From positions 48,380,061 through 48,444,060 of the forward strand of contig NC_054878.1 in assembly GCF_018320785.1 (NCBI RefSeq): DNA of 64,000 nt, read 5' to 3'. Position numbers and translations under genes: made by a program. Positions 1-11,720 of this stretch are shown one piece after another. The notes beneath the pieces were generated by a model, which was not told the origin of the DNA, ran no database searches, and saw nothing but the letters and a program-made list of their open reading frames with translations. Numbering within the stretch: the stretch's first letter is position 1; the number at the start of each line of letters is the position of its first letter. The DNA is from Cheilinus undulatus. Taxonomy: Eukaryota; Chordata; Actinopteri; Labriformes; Labridae.

Positions 1-3000
1 AAAAATGGGACCAGGGCAGACGGAGGTTCAGTCGCTGGTTCAGGCTGGAGACACGGGGGATTACAAAGGGACAGACGTCAGAGATCAGTCAGATCCAATG
101 AGGGCATAATACAATAAAGTCAATCAATAAAACAACAGAGAGCTTCCATCTAAAACTAAACACCAGATAGATTCAGTTCTGCTGATCCAAATGTCTTAAA
201 AAGCATTATTATTTCTAAAATTGTGTTTACTTACTGGTGTGTCATCTACAAATATTAGCACCATAAAGTTCACCGTATCCTGTAAAACAGAGACAGATAA
301 GGGTTATTCAATCCAGATTAAACTGACTTTGAGTCTTCTAAACCCTTCAGAGCTGTGTTCAAAATTCAGAGAGGAAAACTGATTTTTTATTATTTAATAA
401 GTTATGTTCCACATTATCACAAACTTCTATAGGACCCCTGTCTAAATATGGACGATAATCCAGCATATTTAAAGGCTTTTCAATTACAACACTGCAGCTA
501 TAAATATGTAGCTATATAAAATAGAAAGTAAATGAAGCTGAAAATCTTCAGCCGTAGTCTGATAATGTGATGGTGTTAAATAACAGGACCGGATTAGGGC
601 CACTGGAAAACCCTAGAATTCTGAGATAATAGTCAGAATTACGTCTTTAATCTCAGAATTTTGACTGTAATCTCTGATTTCTGTCTTTAATCTCAGAAAT
701 GGAAAAAAATGCACGTCAAAAAAGTTAGTATGCTGTGGACCTAATCCTCTTCCATTCTAAATAAACACTGAGAATTACAGATTCTGTACTGTTATCTAAA
801 CTTTTTTCACATCAGTGAACAAACATCTTCTACTGACCGGGTCAGCCATGAAATCCATTGTTGGTAAAACGACGGATCCCGCCATCACCTCCCGCATCAA
901 CAGAGCCAGAGACCTGAGCAGACGAGGCAGAGCACGCTCAGAAATAGAATCTACTACAGAACGATTATTAGAATAAACCCAGTGATTAATGCATTCCAGA
1001 TGGTCCTTATGCTGGTCCTTGTCTCTTTACCTGCAGTCTGTGGCTTTTGGAGGCATGACGAAGGGGAACAACATCTCAGTCAGCTTCCTCAGGTACAGCA
1101 GCTCGTCTTTGCGGCTGCGCAGAGCGATGTGGAGGTCCGGACCGTATTCATCCAATCCTGCCTGCTGTAGACCTTCCAGACTGTTCACTGCGGAGACACC
1201 ATAGTATATTCACACCTGTATGTCCATGCACACAGTTAACAAAGTTTCATGAACTCTGTTTCTATAATGCAATAGCAGGATCTAGAGCTGTTTTGGGCTT
1301 TGAGAGAACAAGCAGTAATCCTTAAAGCTTTGAGTGGATAAACCTCAATGAGTAGTGATATGATATAACAGGGCTTCAGTTAGCAGCTGATGTTCTCCGT
1401 CAGTCACAGAAGCAGAAGTTTAACTGGTGCTGGATTAACGTGATGTTAAAGTTAGCTAATAAACCTTGAAGGGAAAGAGACAGAATAATGACGTGTCATT
1501 CATGAATGAGCCTGTTCAACGAGATATACAACAGGAGCTGACACCCATTTTTGAGGCAGCTTCTTTTTTTAATCCACATTTAAAAACCCAAACTGGTACC
1601 AAATGAAGAGCAGCTCTTATAACTGAGCTGAGCCAGATCTCTAAAAAGAGATGGACTTCTCATCACATCAGGCAATCAACATAGATTAGGTTTTACTGGA
1701 CAAACTGGAGTGAACAAACCGGACCGCTTGGTGGAATTGGACCACATGCTAGCGCTGCCTCACTCCGCCTCCGCAGAACAAAGATGGAGGTATTTAATCC
1801 ATGTCTGCTGCTCTTTCTATAGGAGCTTTTAATTTTTACCCTCTGCCTGAATTTGCTGCTTCTTTTTCTGACTGAAAAGCAGCTCAGTTTCAAACCCTGG
1901 CATTATGATGCCAGAAATCACTTCCTGCCCTTGAAGTTTTTTTGTTGTGATGTGACGTTATCTGCAAACATCCCACCAGTCTCTAAGTACTGCTTAAAAC
2001 TGAAGTTTTAACAACTGTTCGTTTGTACTGACTGATACCTTTGAGTCGAGCTTTTGTGATGACTTCAACATGCTTCATTGCAGCTTTCATCACTTTGTCT
2101 GCAAATACAGCAGGGACGTCCACCTGCCAAAACAAACAAACACCAAAGACAGGTAAGTTATAAGACCTACAGAGACATTCGCAAGAATAATCAGTAGAAT
2201 TCAGCAATAATATGAAGGAAAAACAACAACAGCAAACAAATGTCTAGTAATGAGGCAACAACCACAGTTTGGTTTGTGAGACGGTTTACATAAATGACTC
2301 AGAAAACTGGAAAAACTGGAATATTTGTAGGAACAAAACAACTCCAGACGCAAATATGGAGCTTCATTTTCACACAATAAACGTCTTTACACACCGGGCC
2401 TGTTATTTTCGGATGCATTTGTTCTGTAATTTGGAAAAACGTCAAACACTTGGACCTTGCACACTGAGTCCAATGCGTTTTTTTTTTGCCTTCAGTGCAA
2501 AAATTTGTAGAATGTGGCAATTGTTTGGTACTGCTAGCCTGTGTCTCTGTCACTTCTTTAAAATCCCGCTGGATCCATCCTGACAGAGAGCCTTATACAG
2601 CACACGTTCATTCGTCATAGCGCTGAGCCAAGTTGGAGAGTAGGAGAGGAACTTTGTAATTCTCCATTATGACCTGTAAGTAGGCCACAAACGTATGCCT
2701 TTATTTCCATGGCTGCAATCAACATTTTACCCCTGCAAACTACGGAGTTTAAAGTGAAGTTTTGGAGCAAGAGAGGGAGAGAGGGAGGAGGGGTTGGGCA
2801 TGGGTGAGCGAGCAAGCGAGAACAAAGCAACAGGCGCTGATCTGGATTATCATTCACCAGTCTATCAGTTATATATCCATGGCTGACATCCACATAATAA
2901 AGGAACAAACTTTGGCATTAAAGTGAAGTTTTGGTGTGGGAGAGAGAGAGAGAGAGAAGGGGTCTCACGGTGGTGAGTGCATGAGGGGGAAGCAGCAGGC

Positions 3001-6000
3001 ATTTTTGAACTATCAAACATCCATTTAAATGACTTGGACTTATACGAAATTTCGTATAAAATCAAACCTGACGCAAATCTCGGCGTCAGCGTGCAAACAT
3101 GATTAGAACAACATGAGCTTGATTTTATTTTTTTAACATGCGAACGTTGTGGACGAAAAAACGGAAGCCTTGAGAGTGAGCAGAACTATCCAGTATCGTC
3201 TGTTTCTGGCTACTTTGAAGGAGATGTATTATACAAAAATCTCTTTTCAGGCTTTTCTAAAAAAACATATGTGCCCCTGGCCTGTCCACAATCTCCTCAA
3301 ATACCAGAAAAATCCACCCCCACCCTCTCTTTCTCCACCTTTCAGAAAATGTGTGCTGAAACAAGCCGTTCTCAGATTTTCCCCTCATGATGTCATATGG
3401 AGTTAGCCCTGTCCCCAGGTTCAGTTTGCCCTCCCCACTTGGATGAAAGTTCTGCCCTCCTCTCCCGATCCTCCTCTCAGCTGCCAGCCAGATTCATTTC
3501 CTGAGAGAAGCGTGGCCAGGGGAGGAGTCAGACAGCTCAGCAGCATTTAAGCCACAGACACAGAAACAGCTCATTCTGAGCAGGGCTGAAACAGAGGAGT
3601 TTTTAGACATGCAGAAATACAATACTGGAGTATTTTTATAGCAACAAACTTCACAGGCATGTTTTGGGGACCTCTGAGACCAATATAAACTTGTCTTAAA
3701 GGGGTAAAATGTGTCCCCTTTCAACTGGATTATTAGATTTGCTTGTATTGGATCAATTATTGTCATCTTAATGTCTTTCTATTGGGGCGTAAGAAGGCAG
3801 ATAATGTCCTGTAGGGAACTGAGTGTATAACTGCTGGTATATGGGTTTAAAAAGAAGCATCCTTTCTTAGAGCTGTCTGAGTTTCACCTTCTGAGCCCGG
3901 CGGAGGAGCACCGAAGCAAAGAAGCGAAAAGTCATCCTCAGTTCATCCACACACGCCTCGTCATCTGTGATGTCCCTGAAAACCAGACAGAGGACTTTAA
4001 AACAACACCTCCAGAAATAAATAAGACTCTCAGGCAATCAGAGAAATGTTCTTACCTGTACCAGGGGTACACAAAGTTCTCCAGGACTAACTCAAACACC
4101 TGCAAATCAGAGAAGAGGAACACAGAGAACAGTTGCTGACATAGATGGCACATTACAGATTCAGAGAATAGACACTTTCACACGTGCACGTCTGAAAAAC
4201 TCTAGAAAATTTAAAGCAGATGAAGGTCTCAGGAGGGTTAGAGATGAGGTAAAAAGAAAGACACATCAGGAGCAGTCAGCTTTCTAACAATGACAAATTC
4301 TGACAAACAGAATCTTCTCCATAAATACTGGCACTTCACTTCCTGGGTAGCTAATTGAACCCGTGGGGGAAAATCTGGTGTTAATTCATCTGTTTGCATT
4401 CAGGCATGCAGCTTAAGGAAAACCTTCAGGAAGTTTTTATCTGTTTTGTTCAAGTATGTTATAAACAGAATAAAATGGAGGATAAAGCTATGAACATGCA
4501 TCCATTCTCTACCTACCTCTGCTATCGAAGCGTCCACTTTTGAATGAACCTTCAGGTCCAACCATGGTTGATAGTTCTCAAGGAGCAGAGTCGGCCTGTA
4601 GAGATTTAAAGAATCCTGTTAATCCGTCACCCTCCTCGTCTTTTACATCCAGAATTTCTGAATTAAACTCACTTGTGACGTTTGCACTTGACCTTCCCAC
4701 ACACGGCACAGCTGTGACCCAGAGGAAACAACTCCTGCTCCTGCCGCTGTGGGATCCAAACAAAATAATCATTCATCTGCTGGATCATAAACTATATAAA
4801 ACATCAAGCTATGTTTTTAGAATAAACCGGAATTATCTTTGTTTGTAAACACCAACATGTTTCACACGTAAACAAACATCTAACAAACTTACTCTACTCC
4901 TCGGTTTGACATTAAAATAGATATTTGGGAGGAGGGAGGAGGGTCCGAGGGAGCAGTAGAAAGTGACGACGCCAGCCAGGAACGACCAGAACACCATCAG
5001 GATGTGGATATACCTGCAGGGAGATCGACATTTAAATGTATGATGACAGTGGTCCTGACTGAATGTAGGTTATAATATAGAATGATTTATTGCTTGTATT
5101 TGTTGAAAAATACACAAGACAAGGAATCTAATAATAATCTAAATCACAATCGCAATACTGGGGGGGGACTCAATTAGATTATTTTTGCAGCTCAATCAGC
5201 GATTTATAGTATGTTATACACTGCTTTCCACATTATTAAGCAAATTACATTTTTTCTCTTTTTTTCCAAAATGTTTATGCAAATGACAATCAGAGTATTT
5301 TTCAAGTCATCAGCCATTAGAGCATAATTCAAATGTTTTTGAACAAACTTCGTCATGATAATCGGTATCTTTTTTTTAAATAAAAACCTCAAAATGCACT
5401 TTTCCACATTAAGCAGGCCACAGGTTTCAGCAATATGGGAAAGAAAAAGGATCTCTCTGCAGCCAAAAAGTCTCAAATAGTGCAATGCCTTGGACAAGAA
5501 ATGAAAACATTAGATATTTCATGAAAAATTAATCGTGATCAATGTAGAGCACAGACGGGTTCCTGCAGATAAAGGCATAATGAGGAAGGTTTCTGATGGA
5601 CAAATTCATCAAATTAACAGAGCAGATGCTAAAATACCATTACAAAGCAGCAAACAGGTATTTGAAGCTGCTGGTGCCTCTGGAGTCCCACCAACCTCAA
5701 GGTGTAGGATCCTCCAGAGCCTTGCAGTCGTGTATAAACCTACTATTCAGCCCCCCCTAACCAATGCTCACAAGCAGAAACGGTTGCAGTGGGCCCAGAA
5801 ATACATGAAGACTCATTTTCAAACAGTCTTGTTGACTGATGAGTGCCGTGCAACCCTGGATGGTCCAGATGGAGGAGTAGTGGATGGTTGGTGGATGGCC
5901 ACCATGTCCCAACAAGGCTGTGACATCAGCAAGGAGGGGGCGGAGTCATGTTCTGGGCCAGAATCATGAGGAGAGAGCTGATAGGCCCCTTTAGGGTCCC

Positions 6001-7210
6001 TGAAGGTGTGAAAATGACCTCGGCAAAGTATCTAGAGTTTCTGACTGACCACTTTCTTCCATGGTACAAAAAGAAGAACTGTGCCTTCTGTAGCAAAATG
6101 ATCTTCATGCATGACAATGCACCATCTCATGCTGCAGAGAATCCCTCTGTGTCATTGGCTGCTATGGGCATAAAAGGAGAGAAACTCATGGTGTGGCCCC
6201 CATCCTCCCCTGACCTTTAACCCTACTGAGAACCTTTGGAGCATCCTCAAGCTAAAGATCTATGAGGGTGGGAGGCAGTTCACATCAGAACAGCAGCTCT
6301 GGGAGGATATTCTGACATCCTGCAAAGAAATTCAAGCAGAAACTCTCCAAAAACTCACAAGTTCAATGGATGAAGAATAGTGAAGGTGATATCAGAGAAG
6401 GGCTCCTATGTTAACATGAACTTGGCCTGTTCAGATGTTTTTGACTGAAATAGCTTTGATTTCAGTAAATATGACCTCCTGATGCTGCAGATTCAACACA
6501 TGACCATTCTCAGTTCTTTACAACCTATAAAATGTTTTAAAACTGTGTCGTGCTTAATAATGTGGAAAAGTGCCTTTGGGAAAAATAAGAGAAAAATGTC
6601 ATTTGCTAAATAATGTGGAGAGTGGTGTACATTTATATCACATGGTTTTAGTAGTTTCTTAATTCATTCATTTGAATATTTTATTCATTTTTGGACATTT
6701 GAAAAATCCAGCATATTCTACCTTTAATTTCTTGAAAACATAACAATTACTTTCTAATCACTGAAAAAAATATTTTAAGATGAAGGCTAAAGCTTATCTA
6801 TAAACAACTAAGCTTTTGTCGTTGTCATGGGAAAACGCATGTCAATAAAATATAACAATACATGTCTTATTTTCTTCATTATCGATTTATTATGAAGTAA
6901 ACAACACCGTCTCCAATCAAACACAGCTTTTCTCTGTCTGTTTTAAACATCTGTTACATGTCACCAGTTAACACGGTCACCAATTACACCGCAACACAGG
7001 TCACGTATCACATGACCTCCTCGGTGTTCAGAGATAATCCCCCCCCGTGAATACTCGTCTATATTTCTGAGATAGCTCTTACCTGTTGAGCAGCACCGTG
7101 AGGGAGAGCATAGACAGCAGCAGGAAGCAGAAGACTGGATACTGACGGCCAGCTTCTCTCAGGACGTCCAACTTCAGCCCCAGCTTTAAAAACGTTAAAA
7201 CTCCAGCCAT
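1..7210 (-). CDS. snx14: Sorting nexin 14, 5' part of gene (11 coding exons, continues past the left edge)
   Basis: SNX14 is an ER-anchored sorting nexin acting at ER-endosome/lipid-droplet contacts. Coding exons in transcript order: 7083-7210, 4893-5013, 4673-4740, 4517-4595, 4056-4099, 3888-3975, 2039-2123, 1031-1187, 838-913, 235-279 and 1-44 (cut by the edge). Junctions are GT-AG and keep the frame, giving about 311 residues. The start ATG (7208-7210) opens a short N-terminus followed by two hydrophobic segments (residues about 25-42 and 45-65), the membrane anchor. Next come a Cys pair in [14 protein letters not shown], the conserved [13 protein letters not shown], and the beginning of the PXA domain ([28 protein letters not shown]). 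These match vertebrate SNX14 closely. The RGS, PX and C-nexin domains must lie to the left. A Tc1 element sits in the intron after the first coding exon. The acceptor of exon 3 has two possible AGs, six bases apart; I chose the distal one. Confidence 0.95.
590..720. repeat. Degenerate (TCAGAATTCTGA-like) minisatellite in snx14 intron
   Basis: Repeated words such as CTCAGAATT and TAATCTCAGA recur every 20-30 bases with many changes. The same sequence type makes up a much longer tract at 10930-11720. It carries no coding signal. Confidence 0.5.
2640..3020 (+). repeat. Diverged direct duplication of about 170 bp
   Basis: CCATGGCTG followed by AAAGTGAAGTTTTGG occurs at 2708-2763 and again at 2878-2934, a spacing of 170 bases. 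Each copy is followed by a purine-rich GAGAGAGGGAG or GAGAGAGAGAG tract and then a G-rich GTGAG segment. This is an old tandem duplication inside the snx14 intron between exons 3888-3975 and 2039-2123. No reading frame supports a gene here. Confidence 0.5.
3219..3719 (+). mobile_element. TTAA-type MITE, family M, copy 1
   Basis: About 500 bp, starting near AGGAGATGTATTATAC and ending AAAATGTGTCCCCT, with TTGA and TTCA where TTAA duplications would be expected. The body shares long blocks with copies at 32728-33225 and 52518-52729: ATGTGCCCCTGGCCTGTCC, a GGCGTGG/GGAGTCAGAC block, and CTTCACAGGCATGTTTTGG. The inverted ends and near-TTAA borders suggest a non-autonomous piggyBac-like element. 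It lies in an snx14 intron. Confidence 0.6.
5219..6627 (+). mobile_element. Tc1/mariner-type transposon, copy 1
   Basis: The element is bounded by TA dinucleotides (5217-5218 and 6628-6629). It has inverted ends CACTGCTTTCCACATTATTA and, at the right, its near-complement TAATGTGGAGAGTGGTG. A long internal part of the left inverted repeat (to about 5420) is only partly retained at the right end. It contains a full-length but broken transposase frame. It is inserted in snx14 intron sequence between the first two coding exons. A second, internally deleted copy of the same family is at 59048-60131. Confidence 0.85.
5535..6380 (+). pseudogene. Tc1-type transposase, frameshifted
   Basis: The reading frame begins near 5535, shifts to another frame between about 5930 and 5969, and shifts again near 6220 before a stop at 6378-6380. 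N-terminal helix-turn-helix residues are followed by a DDE-type catalytic core. The first Asp lies in [11 protein letters not shown], the second in [12 protein letters not shown], and the Glu comes after the second shift in [10 protein letters not shown], within WPPSSPDL...NP-type context. This DDE arrangement with an ENLW motif is characteristic of the Tc1 family. At least two frameshifts make it inactive as read. Confidence 0.8.
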
Positions 7211-7600
7211 CCTCCACACGGACCTGCTGACAGGCGGGTAGAATATTAGAGAGCTACCCTTCGATAACAGGCCACTAGAGACAGATAAATCCGCATCTTT
7301 AGACCAGTAACATCAGCTCAAAGTGAGTTTAAGGTGAAAATGTCACTCTGTGTCGACGGTAGCCGTCCTGAGAAAGTTCAGCTAGCTGGACGGAAGCTAG
7401 CGTAACCGTTAACGTTCGTTATGTTTTTCTAGTACTTACAGCGACGATATCAGCCTAAAACTTCTTCATATAAAAACAAACATTTTATCCAGAGGCTCCG
7501 ACTTCGTCTGTAAGTCAGCTTAGTTCCTTAATATGAAAATAAATCTTCAGTTTTAAAGTTTTTGCTCCATTTTTTAAAGTCCCGTCCCACTTCCTTGACA
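7211..7600 (-). promoter_or_regulatory. snx14: snx14 spliced 5' UTR and probable promoter
   Basis: Upstream of the start codon the minus strand has an acceptor ending in CAG just beyond 7223, about 13 bases before the ATG. A good donor GTAAGTAC lies at 7432-7439. I infer a non-coding first exon from 7440 to somewhere near 7590, with the intron between. The segment contains several CG dinucleotides, unlike the AT-rich flanks. No TATA box is obvious and the transcription start cannot be placed from sequence alone. Confidence 0.5.
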
Positions 7601-7922
7601 GATGGAATGTTTTCTAATCCAACCGCCGGGGTTGCCAGATCCGCCAGGGAAGCAAGTAATACGTTAACCAAATTGTTCCTGACAGTTTCATATTTTGACG
7701 TTTGATGATGAGCCCATGGACTTAATCATTCAGCATATATGTGACCAACAGAAGCGGTGGTTGCTGTAAGTACAACAGATTTTGAAGAGTGAGAGTGTTA
7801 TGTCCAGGCTCCATACTGATATGCTCATTATTATGTTACTTGTTTTTTGTTGAGTCCACTTGGGGCTTCCACAGTCAGGAAAAACCCACAAACCTTTATC
7901 TTGTTGATATATACATTGATGA

Positions 7923-9076
7923 CCCTCTGGTATCCCTACAAACTGCTGCCTCATTTTCCTCCTAGTGTGCAAAAAATGCGCAGGGGGGTTATTACTGTAA
8001 ATAGAAAAGTTATATTAATTTATTTTTAATTGTTTAATTTTTTCCTTGTTTCGTTAACTTATGCCATTAACAAAAATATCAAATACTCAATATTTGTCAC
8101 ATCTTTTAACCCTTTAATTGCCATGTTTGTAATGCAAACAAACACAAATTTTTGATGAAAAAAAAACACAAATTGATTTTTTTTTTCAAGATACTACACT
8201 GAAAGTGAATAACTTATTTATGGATGATTGCAGCCTGGCATATGTCATTGATTAGTAGCATCATTGGTTAAAATGCATTATTAGTTTTTTTGTGAGGTCA
8301 GTTATTCTAAAATACTCACGTTTTTCACCCTTCTGTGCAAAAAATGCACACCTTTAAATCATGTTACAAATATCGTACATTTCAAAATTGTTTTACTGTT
8401 ATTGAATTATATTTTTCTCATTTAAGGTCAGCCCTAACCATAAATGTCAAATACTCATTCATTTAAATTTTTTTTAACCCTTTAAATGCCACATTTCATT
8501 GATGGTCACTGCATTTTTAGATGCAAAATACACAAAAAATGATTTTTTTTACAAGTTACTACATGAAAATTAGATAACTTATTTTTTGATTATTGCACAG
8601 ACACACTCACAGACTCACACACTGATCTGCACTTAAACAAAACCTCAGAGAGTTAGTGAGCAGGGGAGCAGAGGGCAGTATAACACTGAAATCTGGTGGA
8701 AAAAACATGGATTTCCTGCCCTCGCCCATATATGGTAAAAGTGACGTCACAGGGTAAAAAAATGGTCCAGGTGAAAACGTAAAGCCCCGACTCTCAAATG
8801 AAGCCCAGAAACCAGAAAATGCATGATTCATGCCTTAATGGCGTAAAGATCAACAGAAGTGGTTTAAATGGGGGTTTTTGCACAGCAAGGATATTAACGC
8901 TATAAAAAAGGTTTACTTTATTTATGTTGGGCTGATTGTTGTGGGCTGATTTTGAAAACTGTGCAAAAATGATAAAAAATTACAATACATGATAATATTA
9001 CGTGTGAAAGAGGACAATTTTTTTTTTTTTTAATATCAACTAAGTGTGCACTTTTGGCTCAAGGGGTACCAGAGGG
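7923..9076. mobile_element. piggyBac-like (TTAA-type) non-autonomous element with internal tandem units
   Basis: The inverted ends are CCCTCTGGTATCCCT on the left and, as the reverse complement of the right end, CCCTCTGGTACCCCTTG. Bordering tetranucleotides are ATGA and TTAC, plausibly decayed TTAA. Inside, two direct units start at about 7963 and 8332. Each has TGTGCAAAAAATGC near its start, AATACTCA in the middle and AACCCTTTAA(T/A)TGCCA later, with a period of about 367 bp. The element lies just upstream of snx14. A relative with nested Tc1 DNA is at 58716-60977. No transposase frame is visible. Confidence 0.6.
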
Positions 9077-10929
9077 TTACGAGCAAACACTCATCAATTT
9101 GTAATTGTTTTGCGATTATTTGCTTCTGGAGATGCACATTTTTACTGCCACAGGGGGATTTACCACAATTACCCCACTTCAAGATGCACATGCTTTTAAA
9201 ATATATTTGATTAAGCAGGCTGTATAAAGTTAAGGTTTTGCATTTATTCTCCAAATATGGCACAAGTGATAGTTAAATACAAGCATAGGCCAGTTGTTCT
9301 GGTGCTGTTTGCTGTAGTTCTGACTTTTTCACAGACATGGCAACCCTAAATCACATGACGTCACTTCCCTCTGAGCGAACCTAGATCTGGTGGAGCTACA
9401 GCTTGACAGAGGATAATTACATGTAAACCCAGTGACCCTTAACCCTTTTATATTTAAATTAAAGGTTATTCTTCAAGCGTATATTTATAACTCCTGCTTC
9501 TATTTAAGAGTCAGTGATAATTAAGCTTTAATTGAGGCTATAAGAATGATCCTTAAATTAACACAAACAATGATGAGAAGTATTTTCCCCTTCCTGATTT
9601 TTTATATTTTTGCATATTAGTCACACTTAAGTGTGAGTCAAACTTCAACTCAAGTCACTTTATTATGGCCTTATTTGTCAGGTAGCTTGTGTACTTTTAA
9701 TTTTTTGAGTACTTTTCAATACTATTGATCATTAAATATAAGAAATTGTTTCCAACCATACATTAAAAACATTTATCAACTTTAGTTCCTAGTTTGATTT
9801 GACCTAGTTAGAACTGCAGTCAAATGAAGAACACACAACCCAGAGTCAAAGTCAACAACTTTATTAGAAAAATAGGTTGAACTCACCTTGCTGTACAGTA
9901 TAAAACAATTCATTTGCAAGAATGCAAACACACTTTGTTAGCAAAAAACAAAAACCAACAATTTTGACCCTTAAAATTGGCAATCCAAGAGTCAGTGCTA
10001 GTTTAACACAAAGTCTCTGGCTCTGTCTCTACAGCCAAAACACAAAAAAGGAAGAACAAGCTGCACAAATCTTGCTGAAGATTCCAGACATGGTGTTTCA
10101 TCGCAGACATGATCGAAATAAAATACTAATGACATTGAAAAAGAGTTTAAAGGAGCAATCCAACCAAACAAATGTAGATTTAAAAGCTTTCCAGAGGCTT
10201 CTCCTTTTGTTTTGATGCAGTTTCCTACAGTTTGTAGTTTGCCTTTCACTTAAGTAGAGCTCAGTGTATAAAAAGCTTTAGTCATGTCTGCAGACTCTGT
10301 GCAAACATCTCTATATGTGCATAATTTCTGATTGGTCTCCGTATCTTTGAACTGTATTTCCTACGAATCTTTCCTAGTTTATAAAGTGAATACCTGAAAA
10401 GGTTTTGAAAAATTATATCTTTGGTGCCGACTGTGACAGCAGCACAGACAAACTCTGCTACAGGAGTAACCTTAGACAATCAGATGTGAAATTTATCTAG
10501 ATACTATATTTTAGGCATTATTTTCAGTTGGAGAGAGGCAGTAGCTACTGGCAAGGGTTTAGTTGAAGTGACACTTGACCTGTAAACTATGGCAGCCAGA
10601 GACGGGTGTGAATACAGCTACAGATCAGAACTGGACAACAGAAAGAGAAAAGGACCACACTGAAAGCTTTACTCTTCTCCTGACTGGCTTCAGCTTGAGT
10701 TGACTTTAACTGGCTCCACTGATGCCTTGCTTTGTGGCTCTGATTGCACCAGACACAGAGACAGTCCAATCACTCTACAAGATTTATTTTGAAAGGCTCT
10801 CAAAACGTTGTCAATGGGGTGACCTGAAACTTATGCCATCCATGAATATGTGGAACATACAGGAGAGGATTAAGGACACTGCATTTAAAAAAACAGAAAT
10901 CCACGACCTTTATTTTTTTTTTCCAATTC
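9077..10929. other. Intergenic, no gene recognised
   Basis: AT-rich sequence upstream of snx14. Reading frames of up to about 97 codons near 9922-10215 overlap on both strands and show no family signature or splice-consistent structure, so I do not call them genes. On the minus strand an AATAAA lies at 9860-9865, which could be a cleavage signal for a transcript coming from the right, but nothing else supports one. Confidence 0.5.
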
Positions 10930-11720
10930 CGATTTTAACGTCAGAATTTTGACTTTGTTCTCAGAACTAAAAAAAAATCTGAAGTTTGACTGTGAACCAA
11001 AACAAAAAAAAAAAATCAGAATTTTAATTTTAATTTGAGAACCAAGACAAAATATAATCTGAATTTTGACTTAAATCTCAGACTCCTAAGAAAAAAAAAT
11101 CCAAATTCTAAGATTCTAAGAGTCAGGATTTTATGAAATGACGCCAGAATCCTGAGAAAAAAATCTGATTCTGAGAAGGAAAGCAAGCACTCCAATTAAG
11201 GTCAGAATTCTCGTGTTTAAGCGGGAATTTTGAGAAAATTCAGAAATCCTAGATTAAAGTCAGAATTTATAATCAAGTTTTTATTGTGAAGTAAAGAAAT
11301 ATCTGAATTCTGAGGATAAAAAGGCAGGATTCTTTGACTGAAGTTCAAATGCTGAAAAAAAGCAAGATTCTGAAAAAGAGTCAGAATTCTCAGATTTGTT
11401 TGAATTCTGAGAAGAAAACAGAATTCAATTAAAGCCTAAATACTGAAATACTGAAGAAAAAAAGCACGATTCTGGGGAAAAAAGGTCAGCTTCTCCTATT
11501 TAAGTTAGGATTTTGCAGAAAAGTTAAAATTTTGGGATTAAAGTCAGATAAATTAGAAAGTCAAGATTCTGACAGTCAATTTCTGGGGGGAAAAAACAAT
11601 CCTGAAAAAAGCCATATTTCTAAAATTAAAGTCAGAATTTAAGAAAAATCCAAATTTGGAGATTAAAATCAAAATTCTGAGGATAAAAGTGATTAAATTC
11701 TGAGTTCTAAGAATGAAAAA
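10930..11720. repeat. Long degenerate minisatellite, (GTCAGAATTCTGAGAAAAA)-like
   Basis: Nearly 800 bp of short imperfect units built from GTCAGAATT, TTCTGAG and runs of A, spaced 15-35 bases apart. The pattern is too diverged to define one period by eye. The same vocabulary occurs at 590-720. It contains no sustained reading frame. Confidence 0.7.

Noticed and set aside
2269-2583. Overlapping open frames of 84-104 codons on both strands
   Set aside because: They are in an snx14 intron, lack similarity to any family I know, and mirror each other.
9860-9865. Minus-strand AATAAA as the end of an unannotated gene
   Set aside because: No coding exons or splice signals could be linked to it; a lone hexamer in AT-rich DNA is expected by chance.
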